64,000 nt of DNA. Source: Brumimicrobium sp964585545 (GTDB lineage Bacteria > Bacteroidota > Bacteroidia > Flavobacteriales_D > Crocinitomicaceae). Each line of letters opens with the position of its first letter. The stretch's first letter is position 1. The position numbers were made by a program, and so were the translations under genes. Where the stretch lies: positions 62,001-126,000 of the forward strand of contig CAZPDT010000008.1 in the NCBI GenBank assembly GCA_964585545.1. Reading direction: 5' to 3'. Shown piece after piece: positions 1 through 9,386 of this stretch. Below the pieces are notes generated by a model, which did not search any database, was not told the DNA's origin, and saw nothing but the letters and a program-made list of their open reading frames with translations.

Positions 1-1145
1 GTGTTATTGGTTATTTTTATCCCAAATTGGACCAATTTAATTTCAGAAAAAATGTGCGTTATAAAAATAAAAAATATACGGTAACGACAGACACTCTCCA
101 GTTCAATACCCAAAGTAAAAGGGCTCATTTTTTTGGCCCTACACATATCGTAGGCGACAGCAGCACAATATATTGTGAAAAAGGATGGTATAATTTAAAC
201 GAAGATATTGGTGTGCTGGAAAAAAATGCCTACATCAATCAGCCCGACATATACATTAAAGGTGACAGTCTCTATTATTCCTCTGTCGATAGTATTTATA
301 TTGGTAAAAATAATGTTGAAATTATTGACACCACCAATAAAATAGCTTTTGAAGGCGATTATGCCTATAATGATGGTCCTAAAAAGTATGCTTTTATAAC
401 TGGTCATGTTTTGGCCAAACGCTTTGGAGAAGAAGACACACTCTATATTCATGCCGATACTTTATACAACTTTACAGATTCGCTTAACGAACCTAAACTG
501 ATGCTTGCCTATCGTGGTGTAAAATTATTTCGAGGCGATCTACAAGGTGTTTGTGACTCGCTTAGTTTCAACAAAAAGTTGGGGAAAATGAACATGTACA
601 TCGAACCTATTCTTTGGGCTAAAAATGCTCAATTGTCTGGTGATACAATAACGGTTTTTGAAAAAAACAATAAAATCCAAAGAGCATATCTTAGAAAACA
701 AGGGTTAGTCATTACAAATGTTGATTCTACCAATTACTATAATCAAGTTGCGGGCACAACCATGAATGCCTATTTTGACAGTACACAAATTAAAAAAGTA
801 GACATCGAGGGCAACGCAAAAACCATTTATTTCTTAGAAGAGGAAAACGAAGAGGACAGTGTAATTGTAGTGGAAAGAAAAGGCATGAACCGTTTATATG
901 CTTCAGACATTACACTGCGATTTGAAAAAGGAGATATAGAAACCGCTACCTATAGAAATAAACCAGACGGCATCATTTATCCAATGACCGACATTGACAA
1001 GAAAGAAGAACGCGTCGAACAATTTAAGTGGAGTGTTGAAGACCGACCACTAAGTTGGCAACAAATTATGTATAGTGAAGAAGAGCAAAAAGTTATCTTG
1101 AGGATTTTTTCAATCATGAGCAAAGGATCCTCCCCCTGCCTTTAA
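1..1145 (+). CDS. OstA-like protein, 5' end outside the window
   Basis: The reading frame is open from base 3 with no start before the first TTG at 27, so the gene begins upstream of the window. The visible 380 or so residues are beta-rich with repeated T-D-T-L / G-D-S-L-Y-Y type strands, which is the pattern of the LptA/OstA (organic solvent tolerance) fold. In Bacteroidota such proteins are taken to take part in lipopolysaccharide transport across the periplasm; that role is family knowledge, not shown here. The C-terminus (ending SKGSSPCL) looks short and non-conserved, so a late frameshift is possible. An AT-rich repeat region follows directly and the next gene is convergent. Confidence 0.75.
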   Translation, partial: VIGYFYPKLDQFNFRKNVRYKNKKYTVTTDTLQFNTQSKRAHFFGPTHIVGDSSTIYCEKGWYNLNEDIGVLEKNAYINQPDIYIKGDSLYYSSVDSIYIGKNNVEIIDTTNKIAFEGDYAYNDGPKKYAFITGHVLAKRFGEEDTLYIHADTLYNFTDSLNEPKLMLAYRGVKLFRGDLQGVCDSLSFNKKLGKMNMYIEPILWAKNAQLSGDTITVFEKNNKIQRAYLRKQGLVITNVDSTNYYNQVAGTTMNAYFDSTQIKKVDIEGNAKTIYFLEEENEEDSVIVVERKGMNRLYASDITLRFEKGDIETATYRNKPDGIIYPMTDIDKKEERVEQFKWSVEDRPLSWQQIMYSEEEQKVILRIFSIMSKGSSPCL

Positions 1146-1230
1146 ATTCCAATTGACCAATTCCTAATTGAACCATTCGCAATTCCTAATTGAATAATTC
1201 GCAATTGACCAATTCGTAATTCGTAATTAA
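1146..1230. repeat. AATTCGTAATT-type intergenic repeat, copy A
   Basis: The gap between the two convergent genes consists almost entirely of short degenerate units such as CAATTGACCAATTC and CTAATTGAA. The same word family recurs at 1941-2070 and, on the opposite strand, at 39873-39937, so this is a dispersed intergenic repeat and not chance AT-richness. Confidence 0.65.
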
Positions 1231-1916
1231 ATTAAACTCACTTCCTTTTCAAACCACTTCCACAAATTATCATTTGGGACATCTGCTGTTATTGTAATTC
1301 TTTTATTTTTAATTGGATGAATAAAAGAGAGACTTCGTGAATGCAGAGAAATACTTCCGTCTTTATTCGATGTTTTAGCGCCGTATTTAAGATCTCCTTT
1401 GATGATACAGCCTATGTTTCCCAATTGTGCTCTAATCTGGTGATGACGCCCTGTTTCTAATTGTACTTTCAATAAAAAATACCGGTCACTTGCCGCCATT
1501 AATTGGTAATTTAATATGGCTTTCTTTGCATTGGGAGTTCCTTCTTTTACTGAATAACTTTTATTTTGCTTCTTGTTTTTTCTAAGATAATTAATTAAGC
1601 GACCTTTTGATTCTTTTGGTTTATTCTCAACAATTGCCCAATAGGTCTTTTCAACCTCATGTGTTTTAAACAATTGATTCATTCTCGACAGCGCCTTACT
1701 TGTTTTTGAAAATACCAAAACTCCAGAAGTTGGGCGATCTAGACGATGAATTACACCCAAATATACATTCCCCAGCTTATTGTACTTTTTTGCAAGCCAT
1801 TTCTTAATTTTATCAGGCAATGGTTGGTCACCCGTTTTATCACCTTGAGCAATATCTCCAGCTGCCTTATTGACTGCAATTAAATGGTTATCTTCATAAA
1901 TTACATTAACACCCAT
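1227..1916 (-). CDS. RluA-family RNA pseudouridine synthase
   Basis: Converts specific uridines in rRNA or tRNA to pseudouridine. The family signature HRLDRPTSG lies at residues 57-65, with Asp60 as the catalytic aspartate, and the later R-H-H-Q-I-R-A-Q-L segment fits the RluA fold. At 229 residues it is shorter than RluC/RluD and lacks the N-terminal S4 RNA-binding domain, so it belongs to the short RluA/TruC-like group; the exact target base cannot be told. It starts with ATG (MGVNVIYEDNH). It lies between two blocks of the AATTCGTAATT repeat and upstream of it on the same strand is panB, separated by the 45-bp tandem repeat, so co-transcription is possible but unproven. Confidence 0.88.
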   Translation of the reverse strand: MGVNVIYEDNHLIAVNKAAGDIAQGDKTGDQPLPDKIKKWLAKKYNKLGNVYLGVIHRLDRPTSGVLVFSKTSKALSRMNQLFKTHEVEKTYWAIVENKPKESKGRLINYLRKNKKQNKSYSVKEGTPNAKKAILNYQLMAASDRYFLLKVQLETGRHHQIRAQLGNIGCIIKGDLKYGAKTSNKDGSISLHSRSLSFIHPIKNKRITITADVPNDNLWKWFEKEVSLI

Positions 1917-1940
1917 CCTTATAGCCTAATTCTCCATTTC

Positions 1941-2070
1941 TAATTCGTAATTCAACCATTCCTAATTCGTAATTGACTAATTCCCTAATTCGTAATTCAA
2001 CCATTCCTAATTCGTAATTGACTAATTCTCTAATTCGTAATTCAACCATTCCTAATTCGTAATTGACTAA
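1941..2070. repeat. 45-bp tandem repeat, about 2.9 copies
   Basis: Units begin with TAATTCGTAATTCAACC at 1941, 1986 and 2031, a period of exactly 45 bases, and each contains a second half TAATTCGTAATTGACTAA. The last unit runs into the stop codon of panB (2067-2069). Copies are nearly identical, suggesting recent slippage or duplication. Same word family as the repeats at 1146-1230 and 39873-39937. Confidence 0.9.
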
Positions 2071-2882
2071 TACTGCTCCTCATCATTTGGAAAGTCTCCA
2101 GAACGTACATCTTGAATATAGTTTTTAACAGCTCCTTCGATTTCATCAAATAAATTAAGGTAACGCCTCAAAAAACGAGGATTGAATTCATTGTTAATTC
2201 CCAACATATCATGCACAACCAAAACTTGTCCATCGACTCCTCCCCCTGCACCGATTCCTATAATTGGAACATTAACTGTTTTCGCTACTTTTGTTGCCAA
2301 ATCAGCTGGTATTTTCTCCAACACAATAGCAAAACACCCTGCTTCTTCTAATGCTTTCGCATCTGCAATTAAACGATCTGCCTCCTCCTCTTCTTTGGCT
2401 CGAACAACATAAGTACCAAATTTATATATGGATTGAGGTGTCAGTCCTAGATGTCCCATAACAGGAATCCCAGCAGTTAGAATGCGAGAAATTGATTCAA
2501 TCACTTCTTGACCGCCTTCCATCTTTACAGCATGAGCTCCCGATTCTTTCATGATTCGAATGGCTGTTGAAAGCGCTTCTTTAGAATTGCCTTGATACGA
2601 CCCAAAAGGCATATCTACAACAATTAAGGCACGCTCAACGGCTCGAACAACAGAAGAAGCATGATAAATCATTTGATCTAAAGTAATGGGCAAGGTAGTT
2701 TCATGACCTGCCATCACATTCGAGGCTGAATCACCTACAAGAATAACGTCTATTCCAGCAGTATCAAGAATCTTAGCCATTGAAAAATCATAACCTGTCA
2801 ACATTGAGATTTTCTCATTGTTGTCTTTCATTGCTTGTAGCGTATGTGTAGTAACTTTTTTTACTTTTTTATGTACAGACAT
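2067..2882 (-). CDS. panB: 3-methyl-2-oxobutanoate hydroxymethyltransferase
   Basis: First committed step of pantothenate (coenzyme A precursor) synthesis: transfers a hydroxymethyl group from methylene-tetrahydrofolate to 2-oxoisovalerate, giving ketopantoate, in the cytoplasm. The 271-residue length is usual. Typical PanB segments are visible: GYDFSMAKILDTAGID, VGDSASNVMAGHETTLPIT (metal-binding Asp), VKMEGG, PVMGHLGLTPQS and IGIGAGGGVDGQVLV. A TAnnTTTG promoter element lies 18 bases before the ATG. The stop codon is inside the last copy of the 45-bp tandem repeat. No other pantothenate gene is adjacent. Confidence 0.97.
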   Translation of the reverse strand: MSVHKKVKKVTTHTLQAMKDNNEKISMLTGYDFSMAKILDTAGIDVILVGDSASNVMAGHETTLPITLDQMIYHASSVVRAVERALIVVDMPFGSYQGNSKEALSTAIRIMKESGAHAVKMEGGQEVIESISRILTAGIPVMGHLGLTPQSIYKFGTYVVRAKEEEEADRLIADAKALEEAGCFAIVLEKIPADLATKVAKTVNVPIIGIGAGGGVDGQVLVVHDMLGINNEFNPRFLRRYLNLFDEIEGAVKNYIQDVRSGDFPNDEEQY

Positions 2883-2900
2883 TGTTTATTTGTTTTAAAA

Positions 2901-2908
2901 CAAATGTA
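2901..2908 (-). promoter_or_regulatory. -7 promoter element of panB
   Basis: On the minus strand this reads TACATTTG, a match to the Bacteroidota -7 consensus TAnnTTTG, 18 bases before the panB start. No clear TTG -33 element is seen at the usual spacing. Confidence 0.5.
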
Positions 2909-2983
2909 CAATAACTATTAGAAGAACCCACATTTTAAAATAGAGAATTCTATACCAAACTTATAACTTTTGTCTAATAATAT

Positions 2984-3030
2984 AAAAGGGAAGTTAGAGT
3001 AAAAAAATTTTCGTCCTAACTTCCCTCTTT
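2984..3030 (-). terminator. intrinsic terminator after the endonuclease gene
   Basis: Ten-base perfect stem, GGGAAGTTAG at 2988-2997 pairing with CTAACTTCCC at 3016-3025, with an 18-base AT-rich loop. On the minus strand it is followed by a TTTTATATT tract, fitting termination of the transcript ending at 3057. Confidence 0.75.
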
Positions 3031-3056
3031 TAAAGATTGATTATTATGATTTCTTA

Positions 3057-5357
3057 TTATTGAACCACGACTTTTCTTACAATATTCCCTTTTTCGGTAT
3101 GTATATTGAAAAAATAAGTTCCTGAACGCAACGTATCGACATTAATAACAGCATACTTTTTAGAAAATGTATAGGAGCCTACTGTTCTCCCAGAGATATC
3201 TTTTACTTCAATTGCTGAGATATCTACACCATTCAACTGTACGTAGACTTTATCATTACTGGGGTTTGGAAAAACAGATAGATTATTTTCAATATAATCA
3301 GTTGTTAAGCCCAAATCATCACATCCGTTAATGTGGTAAGTCATATCGCTAAAGTCAACATAACAAGCAAAGTTTACACTATCGATGTATGGATTCCTGT
3401 TATTTTGAATACTGAATACCTTTTCGTGCCGTGCAATTTCGTAACTGTCGGGAAGATCTTGGAAATGCCATTGTTTTAGGACATCTTGATTCTGTGCTGC
3501 AGGCAAGCTCCAATCATCTCCAGTACCGTTTGGACCATTGTATGCTGTTGCCATATAAAACATAGCTCTAGCAGCATTTCCTTTTTGAGCATCTCTTGGT
3601 TCATATACCAAAACTCCGTTTACATTTTCTCCTCTCTTTCCATCTAGGTATTCAAAAGAGGGCGTTCCCACAACTTCTCCTAAAGGCAAATTACTTCGTG
3701 GTTGATTGGCCATATTTTGATTCACTGGATACAAATTATGATAATCCGAATACTCTGGATCATTCTGATCCGTTGAACCTGAACCGAACCAGGATTTTGG
3801 ATAGGTGTGTTCTCTAGAAAATCCAACATCATTCCATTCGAACGTACCATTGTATACTGCACGTTCTCCAGTATAAACCCCTACAACGAAACTCTCTCCT
3901 CCAGTAGTATCCATGGCTTCAAAACCATCCATCATTTTTAATTTATACATATAATATGAACTAAAGTCATGGGGATTGATAAGTGCAGTTAAATCATTAA
4001 CTAAATTAGGGTCTGACGAAGAAATACTCCCATAATACGAGCCAATTTGGCTGCCTCCCGACATCTGATTTCCTTGTAAATCATCTGTTTGGTTATAATT
4101 TACATGGGTGCCGTATCCATTAAAAGCATATACCTTATAGTAATAATCAATATTAGCACGAATTCCACGTGGTGCAAATGATGCATTACTTCCAACATAA
4201 GCAATTTTATCACTACCAATCATATCACCACGTAGGTAGGATGTCCCATCAACAGGTTCTCCGGTAGGCATACTTCCTTTGTTCCAAACAACCAAATAGC
4301 CATCAGCATCAGTTGCCATATCATAACTCACCTTCATACCATAAGCTTCTATGTTAGAAAATGACAAGTTTGTTGCACCATTTGTAGGTTCTGATGCCAA
4401 TCCATCTGTTCCAATACCGTACAGTGTAATGATATAAGTAGGATTGTCTGGATCATTTGATACAATTTCTAAATCTGCAATTCTTGATCCTGTTCCTGCA
4501 GGTGAGAAATCAATTGTTCCACTTATATTTGCACCGCCTGAGATAATTCCAGTGGAAAGAGTAGTCGAATATTCAGCGGCAGCTGGTCCCGTAAAGTTTA
4601 TGGATGAAATTGTCAAATCATTGGTTCCAATATTTTCAAGCACCAATGGTATCGATGCTGAAGTGCCCATATTTACAGTTGCTCCGTTTAATTCATTTGT
4701 TCCATCAACAAGCACCTGAATCTTCTTATCTGGTGCAACGTAAGGAAAAATATCAGCTGCATCTCTAACAAGTAACTGAAAAGTTCCGCTGAATTCACTC
4801 AATAATCCTACAACAGTTTGTGCACCACTTGGAATAGTTGTTCCCGCAAGATTTGTTCCTGCATTGATGCGTACTTCTGTAGTATTCGATCCATCAGAAA
4901 TGACAAAATTGCTTCCATTGGTAAATGATGCTCCAGCATCATTGAATGTGACATTATCTAGCTGAATCAGACGCCCTTCATAATTATTTCCAAGGTCTGT
5001 TACATTAAGCAACCAAGGATCTATTTCTGTTCCTTGCCCGTGTGCTACAAAATTTGTAATGGGATCGATTTCTAATAAACCATTAAAAAGTTTAAGTACC
5101 CCTGTTACTTCCACCGAATCGCCTCGATTTACCACTCCATTAACCGTATTGTAACCATAAATTGGAATTCCTCCCGTTTGGTCCTGAATATAACGAATTG
5201 ACCCGCCCAATTCTCCACCGTCAGCAGAAACGCCACTAATGGTTACTGTTGATCCAATAGCTTGAGAGCGTGCATCTGCAATATTTGCTTGTCCAAACAA
5301 TGTCGCTAATCCCGACAATGTAAACATTGCACTTAAAAGTATAAACTTGTTTTTCAT
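3057..5357 (-). CDS. secreted endonuclease I with OB-like and choice-of-anchor domains, T9SS sorted
   Basis: A multidomain extracellular nuclease. The open frame extends to 5405, but the ATG at 5357 is preferred because it gives the signal peptide MKNKFILLSAMFTLSGLATLFGQ and avoids overlap with the upstream receptor gene. After it come an OB-like domain of the DUF5689 type (about residues 25-125), an immunoglobulin-like choice-of-anchor segment (about 210-320), a fibronectin-like segment, and an endonuclease I domain whose motif FSREHTYPKSWF (catalytic His near residue 514) and DYHNLYP are clear. The last 70 residues (VFPNPSNDKVYV onward) form a type A T9SS sorting domain. Endonuclease I enzymes cut DNA, and often RNA, non-specifically. 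With the upstream TonB receptor and lamin-tail protein it suggests use of extracellular nucleic acid. Confidence 0.9.
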   Translation of the reverse strand: MKNKFILLSAMFTLSGLATLFGQANIADARSQAIGSTVTISGVSADGGELGGSIRYIQDQTGGIPIYGYNTVNGVVNRGDSVEVTGVLKLFNGLLEIDPITNFVAHGQGTEIDPWLLNVTDLGNNYEGRLIQLDNVTFNDAGASFTNGSNFVISDGSNTTEVRINAGTNLAGTTIPSGAQTVVGLLSEFSGTFQLLVRDAADIFPYVAPDKKIQVLVDGTNELNGATVNMGTSASIPLVLENIGTNDLTISSINFTGPAAAEYSTTLSTGIISGGANISGTIDFSPAGTGSRIADLEIVSNDPDNPTYIITLYGIGTDGLASEPTNGATNLSFSNIEAYGMKVSYDMATDADGYLVVWNKGSMPTGEPVDGTSYLRGDMIGSDKIAYVGSNASFAPRGIRANIDYYYKVYAFNGYGTHVNYNQTDDLQGNQMSGGSQIGSYYGSISSSDPNLVNDLTALINPHDFSSYYMYKLKMMDGFEAMDTTGGESFVVGVYTGERAVYNGTFEWNDVGFSREHTYPKSWFGSGSTDQNDPEYSDYHNLYPVNQNMANQPRSNLPLGEVVGTPSFEYLDGKRGENVNGVLVYEPRDAQKGNAARAMFYMATAYNGPNGTGDDWSLPAAQNQDVLKQWHFQDLPDSYEIARHEKVFSIQNNRNPYIDSVNFACYVDFSDMTYHINGCDDLGLTTDYIENNLSVFPNPSNDKVYVQLNGVDISAIEVKDISGRTVGSYTFSKKYAVINVDTLRSGTYFFNIHTEKGNIVRKVVVQ

Positions 5358-5388
5358 TTTATTTAATTTATTGTATTTATGTATTATT

Positions 5389-8121
5389 TTAGAATTCAAA
5401 CCCAAGACCTACATTAAAGGTTGTACCTTGCCCAAAGAATACACCAGAGGAAGCAGCATCGAATCCACTTCCATTTTGATTGTTTCGAGCATCAGATATA
5501 TATTTTGTATTTAAGATATTGAAAACACTTCCTTTTATCATTAAACTCGTTTTTTGAAATCGGAAACGGTAACCTGCATGAATAGACATCAGTCCATAAC
5601 CTGGAATCATCCAGGACTCTCTTCCTCCATTCCCGCTAGCTTCTGTTAATGAAAAGGGGTCAAAATCGCTGTAATAGCGATCGAAATAGGTATATTGTAC
5701 TTTTAAATACATGCGTTTTATGGGTTCATAACGAAGAGCAGCTGCATAAGTGTTTTGGGCTTGGTCTCCAACATGTACACCTGTAGCGTCAAACGTAAAG
5801 GTCTGTCCTAAAACACTAATTTCCTCTGCTGATTGCCATGTCCAACTTCCGATAGAGACCATACCTTCAACGGCAAGGTTGTGTAAAATTTTATATACGC
5901 CATCAAATTCTGCTCCCATGTGTAATGCATCCATTCCATTCAAATTGGCCTTTACATATTCTGTTGGATCCATGGGGTCGGGCACAGATACACCATGGGG
6001 AAATGGTTTGTTTTTCCAAATGGTATAATATCCATTTACATGAGCACTGAACTTTTTAGATTGAAATCCCCAACCCAACTCAAAAGCTATAATGTTTTCA
6101 TTAAGAAGTTCAACAAAGAATTCATTTTCATCACTATTAATAACATTACTATATTGTGGTGTTCTTGATAAATACCCCGTATTCACAAAAACATTCATTT
6201 TTTCTGTAATATTAAAATTAGCTCCTAATTTTGCCGTATATCCAATCAACCATTTCCAAGGGGTATGATTAAATTCTAGTTCTGGCGATTGAGGATGATA
6301 ATAAACACCATCGTATTTTACCACATCATGACCTCCAATATAAAGTGTGGTATCTTCTAAATGCGCCTCTTTTTTCTTAAAATAATCAATTCCTTTATAT
6401 CCGTTCACTACTCCAGATAAATTGAGAAAAGCAGACCATCTTCCTTTAGCATACTCTACTTGTCCAAAACCTCCAATCCATTGCTCTAAGGCGTCTCGAT
6501 GATCATGATAAGTAAGCCAACCTACCTTATCTCCTTCTACCTTCATGGCCGACATTTGATTTTGATTAAAAGAATTAACCCAATAGTCTCCACCTAACAA
6601 ATCGCGCAGTTCTATATAATGTGTTCCTTTATAATAACGATAATCAAGACCTCCAGATATTTTCCAATTTGAGTTGGCCTTATAATCAAATTGAGAAATA
6701 CCTCCAATCCACATGTGATTATTTACAGCAGATGTAACAACTTGATTCGATTTTAATAAGTTAGGATCATGTACTGGATCGACTGTAGGGACTTGTGAAC
6801 CAAACAAAGTTACTTCTTGGTTATTGGCGATAATTTTATCCCAATCTACATGCCCATCATCATCATAAACAATTCCACTTGAATTTTTTAAGCGCTCTCC
6901 TCCTCCTCGACCAATAGACATATAAACCATATTGGAAATAGAAAGTTTATCATTAACTTTCCAAAAATCCTTTAAAGTAATTTGGGGTTTATGATAATAA
7001 TTCCTTCTTTCAGAACGGGATTTCCTCTTGCCATTTTTATCTGTATAGTAGCCAAAATGTTGATTGTGACGAATACCATGGTCTATATTTTTAGCATCTT
7101 CTGGAACATCTATTCCTAGGTTTCGAGCATAATCTGCATCCCAATACTGAATTTTTTGATTGTAACTCCGTTGACCATGTTCTTGTGGTGCACCAAATCC
7201 ACTCAACGACAACAAGTGGTTCCCTGCTCGCTTTTGAATTTTTAAATAATAGAAAGCACCGCGCGTATACAGTCCGTCTACCCAACCATCACCTTGTTTG
7301 TATGAACCCGAAAACAATATTCCCCATCCATTCTTTAATTTTCCTGATTTATAAGAAAAAGAAGTTCTAAAATAATTGCCCGAACTGTAGTCTTGGCTCA
7401 CTTTAATCATTCTTTTTCCTCCTGTAGGTTGGGTGATAATATTAATTGTTCCTCCAACCGAAGGCATCGCTAATTTTGTTGCGCCCAAACCACGTTGCAC
7501 TTGGATTTGATTGGTGATTTGATCCAATCCAAACCAATTGCTCCAATAAACCCAACCATTTTCCATATCATTCACTGGAACACCATCTATCATTACTCCA
7601 ATGTTTCTTTGATTAAAACCCCGAATACTGATACGTGCATCACCATCTCCTCCCCCTTGTTGGGTCGCTTGGACGCCTGGAGTTGAATTTAAAACCATCG
7701 GCAAGTCTCTAGTCCCCAGCTCTTCGTTGATTTGTTTGGCAGAAATTTGTGTGACTGCAACTGGTGTTTTTCGATCTACAGCCAACTGTCCAATAACGTC
7801 CACCTCCTCCATCTCTTGAGTGTTCCCCATTTTGAAATCTTTATTCACTTCGGGTTGATCAATGCTCAAAGGAATAGTTAATGTATCATACGAAAACATA
7901 GAAACTTTGACATCATAATCACCGTATGGAATGTCCTTAATTACAAAAGAGCCATCCAATTGTGCTTTTGCTCTGTAATCTTTTGAAATAAATACATAAG
8001 CACCAATAACAGGTTCATGGGTGGCATAATCGATTACTTTTCCTTTCAATGTTCCCTTTTGACCAAAAATAAAAAACGGAAGGAAGAAGGCAGATAGAAG
8101 AATTTTTTTTATCAAAACCAA
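5389..8121 (-). CDS. TonB-dependent receptor with carboxypeptidase-like regulatory domain
   Basis: Outer-membrane transporter driven by the TonB complex. N-terminal signal (LIKKILLSAFFLPFFIFGQ), then a carboxypeptidase-D-like regulatory domain (about residues 22-105: GKVIDYATHEPVIGAYVFI), a plug domain (about 125-235, with ISIRGFNQRNIGVMIDGVP) and a roughly 650-residue barrel ending in an aromatic residue (VGLGFEF), as usual. There is no ATG near the start: the first codons are TTG at 8121 and TTG at 8115, the second giving a cleaner signal peptide (M-I-K-K-I-L). An intrinsic terminator lies only 14 bases upstream, so expression may depend on read-through. No SusD partner is present. The substrate is not known; flanking nuclease and lamin-tail genes suggest DNA or nucleotides. 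Confidence 0.92.
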   Translation of the reverse strand: MVLIKKILLSAFFLPFFIFGQKGTLKGKVIDYATHEPVIGAYVFISKDYRAKAQLDGSFVIKDIPYGDYDVKVSMFSYDTLTIPLSIDQPEVNKDFKMGNTQEMEEVDVIGQLAVDRKTPVAVTQISAKQINEELGTRDLPMVLNSTPGVQATQQGGGDGDARISIRGFNQRNIGVMIDGVPVNDMENGWVYWSNWFGLDQITNQIQVQRGLGATKLAMPSVGGTINIITQPTGGKRMIKVSQDYSSGNYFRTSFSYKSGKLKNGWGILFSGSYKQGDGWVDGLYTRGAFYYLKIQKRAGNHLLSLSGFGAPQEHGQRSYNQKIQYWDADYARNLGIDVPEDAKNIDHGIRHNQHFGYYTDKNGKRKSRSERRNYYHKPQITLKDFWKVNDKLSISNMVYMSIGRGGGERLKNSSGIVYDDDGHVDWDKIIANNQEVTLFGSQVPTVDPVHDPNLLKSNQVVTSAVNNHMWIGGISQFDYKANSNWKISGGLDYRYYKGTHYIELRDLLGGDYWVNSFNQNQMSAMKVEGDKVGWLTYHDHRDALEQWIGGFGQVEYAKGRWSAFLNLSGVVNGYKGIDYFKKKEAHLEDTTLYIGGHDVVKYDGVYYHPQSPELEFNHTPWKWLIGYTAKLGANFNITEKMNVFVNTGYLSRTPQYSNVINSDENEFFVELLNENIIAFELGWGFQSKKFSAHVNGYYTIWKNKPFPHGVSVPDPMDPTEYVKANLNGMDALHMGAEFDGVYKILHNLAVEGMVSIGSWTWQSAEEISVLGQTFTFDATGVHVGDQAQNTYAAALRYEPIKRMYLKVQYTYFDRYYSDFDPFSLTEASGNGGRESWMIPGYGLMSIHAGYRFRFQKTSLMIKGSVFNILNTKYISDARNNQNGSGFDAASSGVFFGQGTTFNVGLGFEF

Positions 8122-8134
8122 ATAAATTAATATT

Positions 8135-8166
8135 AAAAAAGGGTGTTGTATTCAACACCCTTTTTT
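8135..8166 (-). terminator. intrinsic terminator between the lamin-tail gene and the TonB receptor
   Basis: Perfect 8-bp stem GGGTGTTG (8141-8148) / CAACACCC (8153-8160), four-base loop, with A6 and T6 flanks. It works in either direction; on the minus strand it follows the stop at 8173 and precedes the receptor start. It may set the ratio of the two products. Confidence 0.9.
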
Positions 8167-8172
8167 ATACCT

Positions 8173-9186
8173 TTACTTTACGATTAAACGTCTTGAGGCA
8201 ACTGCCCCATTAATCGTTTTTATATTTATTAAATAAACCCCTGCTTGGTTTCCAATATTTATTGATTGGATTCCCGCAGTATCTTTTTGAGAAAACACTT
8301 CTTCCCCTAATGAATTGTAAACTACAATTTCTATAATTTCACTTTTAGCCTGTAGTTTAAAAACTCCTGTTGATGAAGGATTAGGTGCAATTGATAAATG
8401 AATTACAGCACTATTCTTATCAACTGAAGTTGCATTACCACAATCGCAAATATGTGATCCTAAAGATTCCCAATTTCCATCTACAACTGGATTGCCATTT
8501 GTATTGTAAATTGTGTCTCCATTGGCATCAAATCGATAGGTTACAGGAGGAAGTGAATCCCATTCTGCTAATGGATCAAATAATCCCGGATTAGTCGTAA
8601 CTCCTTTTTTAATATTCGCCTTGCGTATCAATGAGTGGTCGGCTGTAACATCTGCACCTGTTCCAACAAAAGGTGTTTCAGAAGACCAACCTTTATAGGT
8701 ACCAGTTGCTGGATCCTCTCCAATTTTACCAAAGATATCAATTGCAGTGGAGTTATCAGGGTCTGAAGCGATTCCTTTTGCCAAAACTACAGCATCATTA
8801 CCGTTAAAGTAAAACGTATTTTTCACACCGTAATCCGAATTGTAAAAACCGTCAGCCTTTGCTTGCAATTCATCCCAAACGGGTGCTTCCTGACCCTGTC
8901 CATTAGGATCCAACTTTTCAAGTACTGCAACATAAACGTCCTTTGGTCCTAATGTTCCTATTAATTGTGTTGCGTTTTGTTCAGAAGCAAACATTGACCC
9001 GTTAGAATAACGAATAACTATATAATCACTTAAATCAATTGCTTGATCGGTGGGATTATAGATTTCAAGTGCTTTGTTATTGGACCATCCCTCAACATAT
9101 TCCGAGATAAACAATTCTGAGCAGTCCTGTGCTCCAACTGATAAACCAGTCAAAAGAGCGATTGATAGTAAAATTTTTTTCATCAA
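8173..9186 (-). CDS. lamin-tail-domain protein, T9SS sorted
   Basis: Secreted or surface protein. Signal peptide MMKKILLSIALLTGLSVGAQ, then a lamin tail (LTD) domain over about residues 20-175 (CSELFISEYVEG, NKALEIYNPTDQAIDLSDY, NGNDAVVLAKG), a short linker, and a type A T9SS sorting domain from about residue 265 (IAPNPSSTGVFKLQ ... ASRRLIVK). LTD domains are found in several secreted bacterial nucleases; here the domain stands alone and could bind DNA or another surface component. It is the first gene of a minus-strand set with the TonB receptor and endonuclease I. No catalytic motif is seen. Confidence 0.88.
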   Translation of the reverse strand: MMKKILLSIALLTGLSVGAQDCSELFISEYVEGWSNNKALEIYNPTDQAIDLSDYIVIRYSNGSMFASEQNATQLIGTLGPKDVYVAVLEKLDPNGQGQEAPVWDELQAKADGFYNSDYGVKNTFYFNGNDAVVLAKGIASDPDNSTAIDIFGKIGEDPATGTYKGWSSETPFVGTGADVTADHSLIRKANIKKGVTTNPGLFDPLAEWDSLPPVTYRFDANGDTIYNTNGNPVVDGNWESLGSHICDCGNATSVDKNSAVIHLSIAPNPSSTGVFKLQAKSEIIEIVVYNSLGEEVFSQKDTAGIQSINIGNQAGVYLINIKTINGAVASRRLIVK

Positions 9187-9386
9187 TTTAATTTTTAATT
9201 TGTAATTTTAATTCTGATGATTTTATGTCTTATTTTATTGTAGTAATAGAATAACATATAAAACCATGAGGCAAAATTAAAGTATTCAAACGACTTAATA
9301 AACTCAAGTTATTAACAAAAGGACAGTTTTTATCAATAAACAGCTCGAAAATTTCTATTATATTCGCAGAATAAGCCAAGGAATTT

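Noticed and set aside
1941..2070. CRISPR-like array
   Set aside because: The units are contiguous tandem repeats with no unique spacers and no cas genes nearby.
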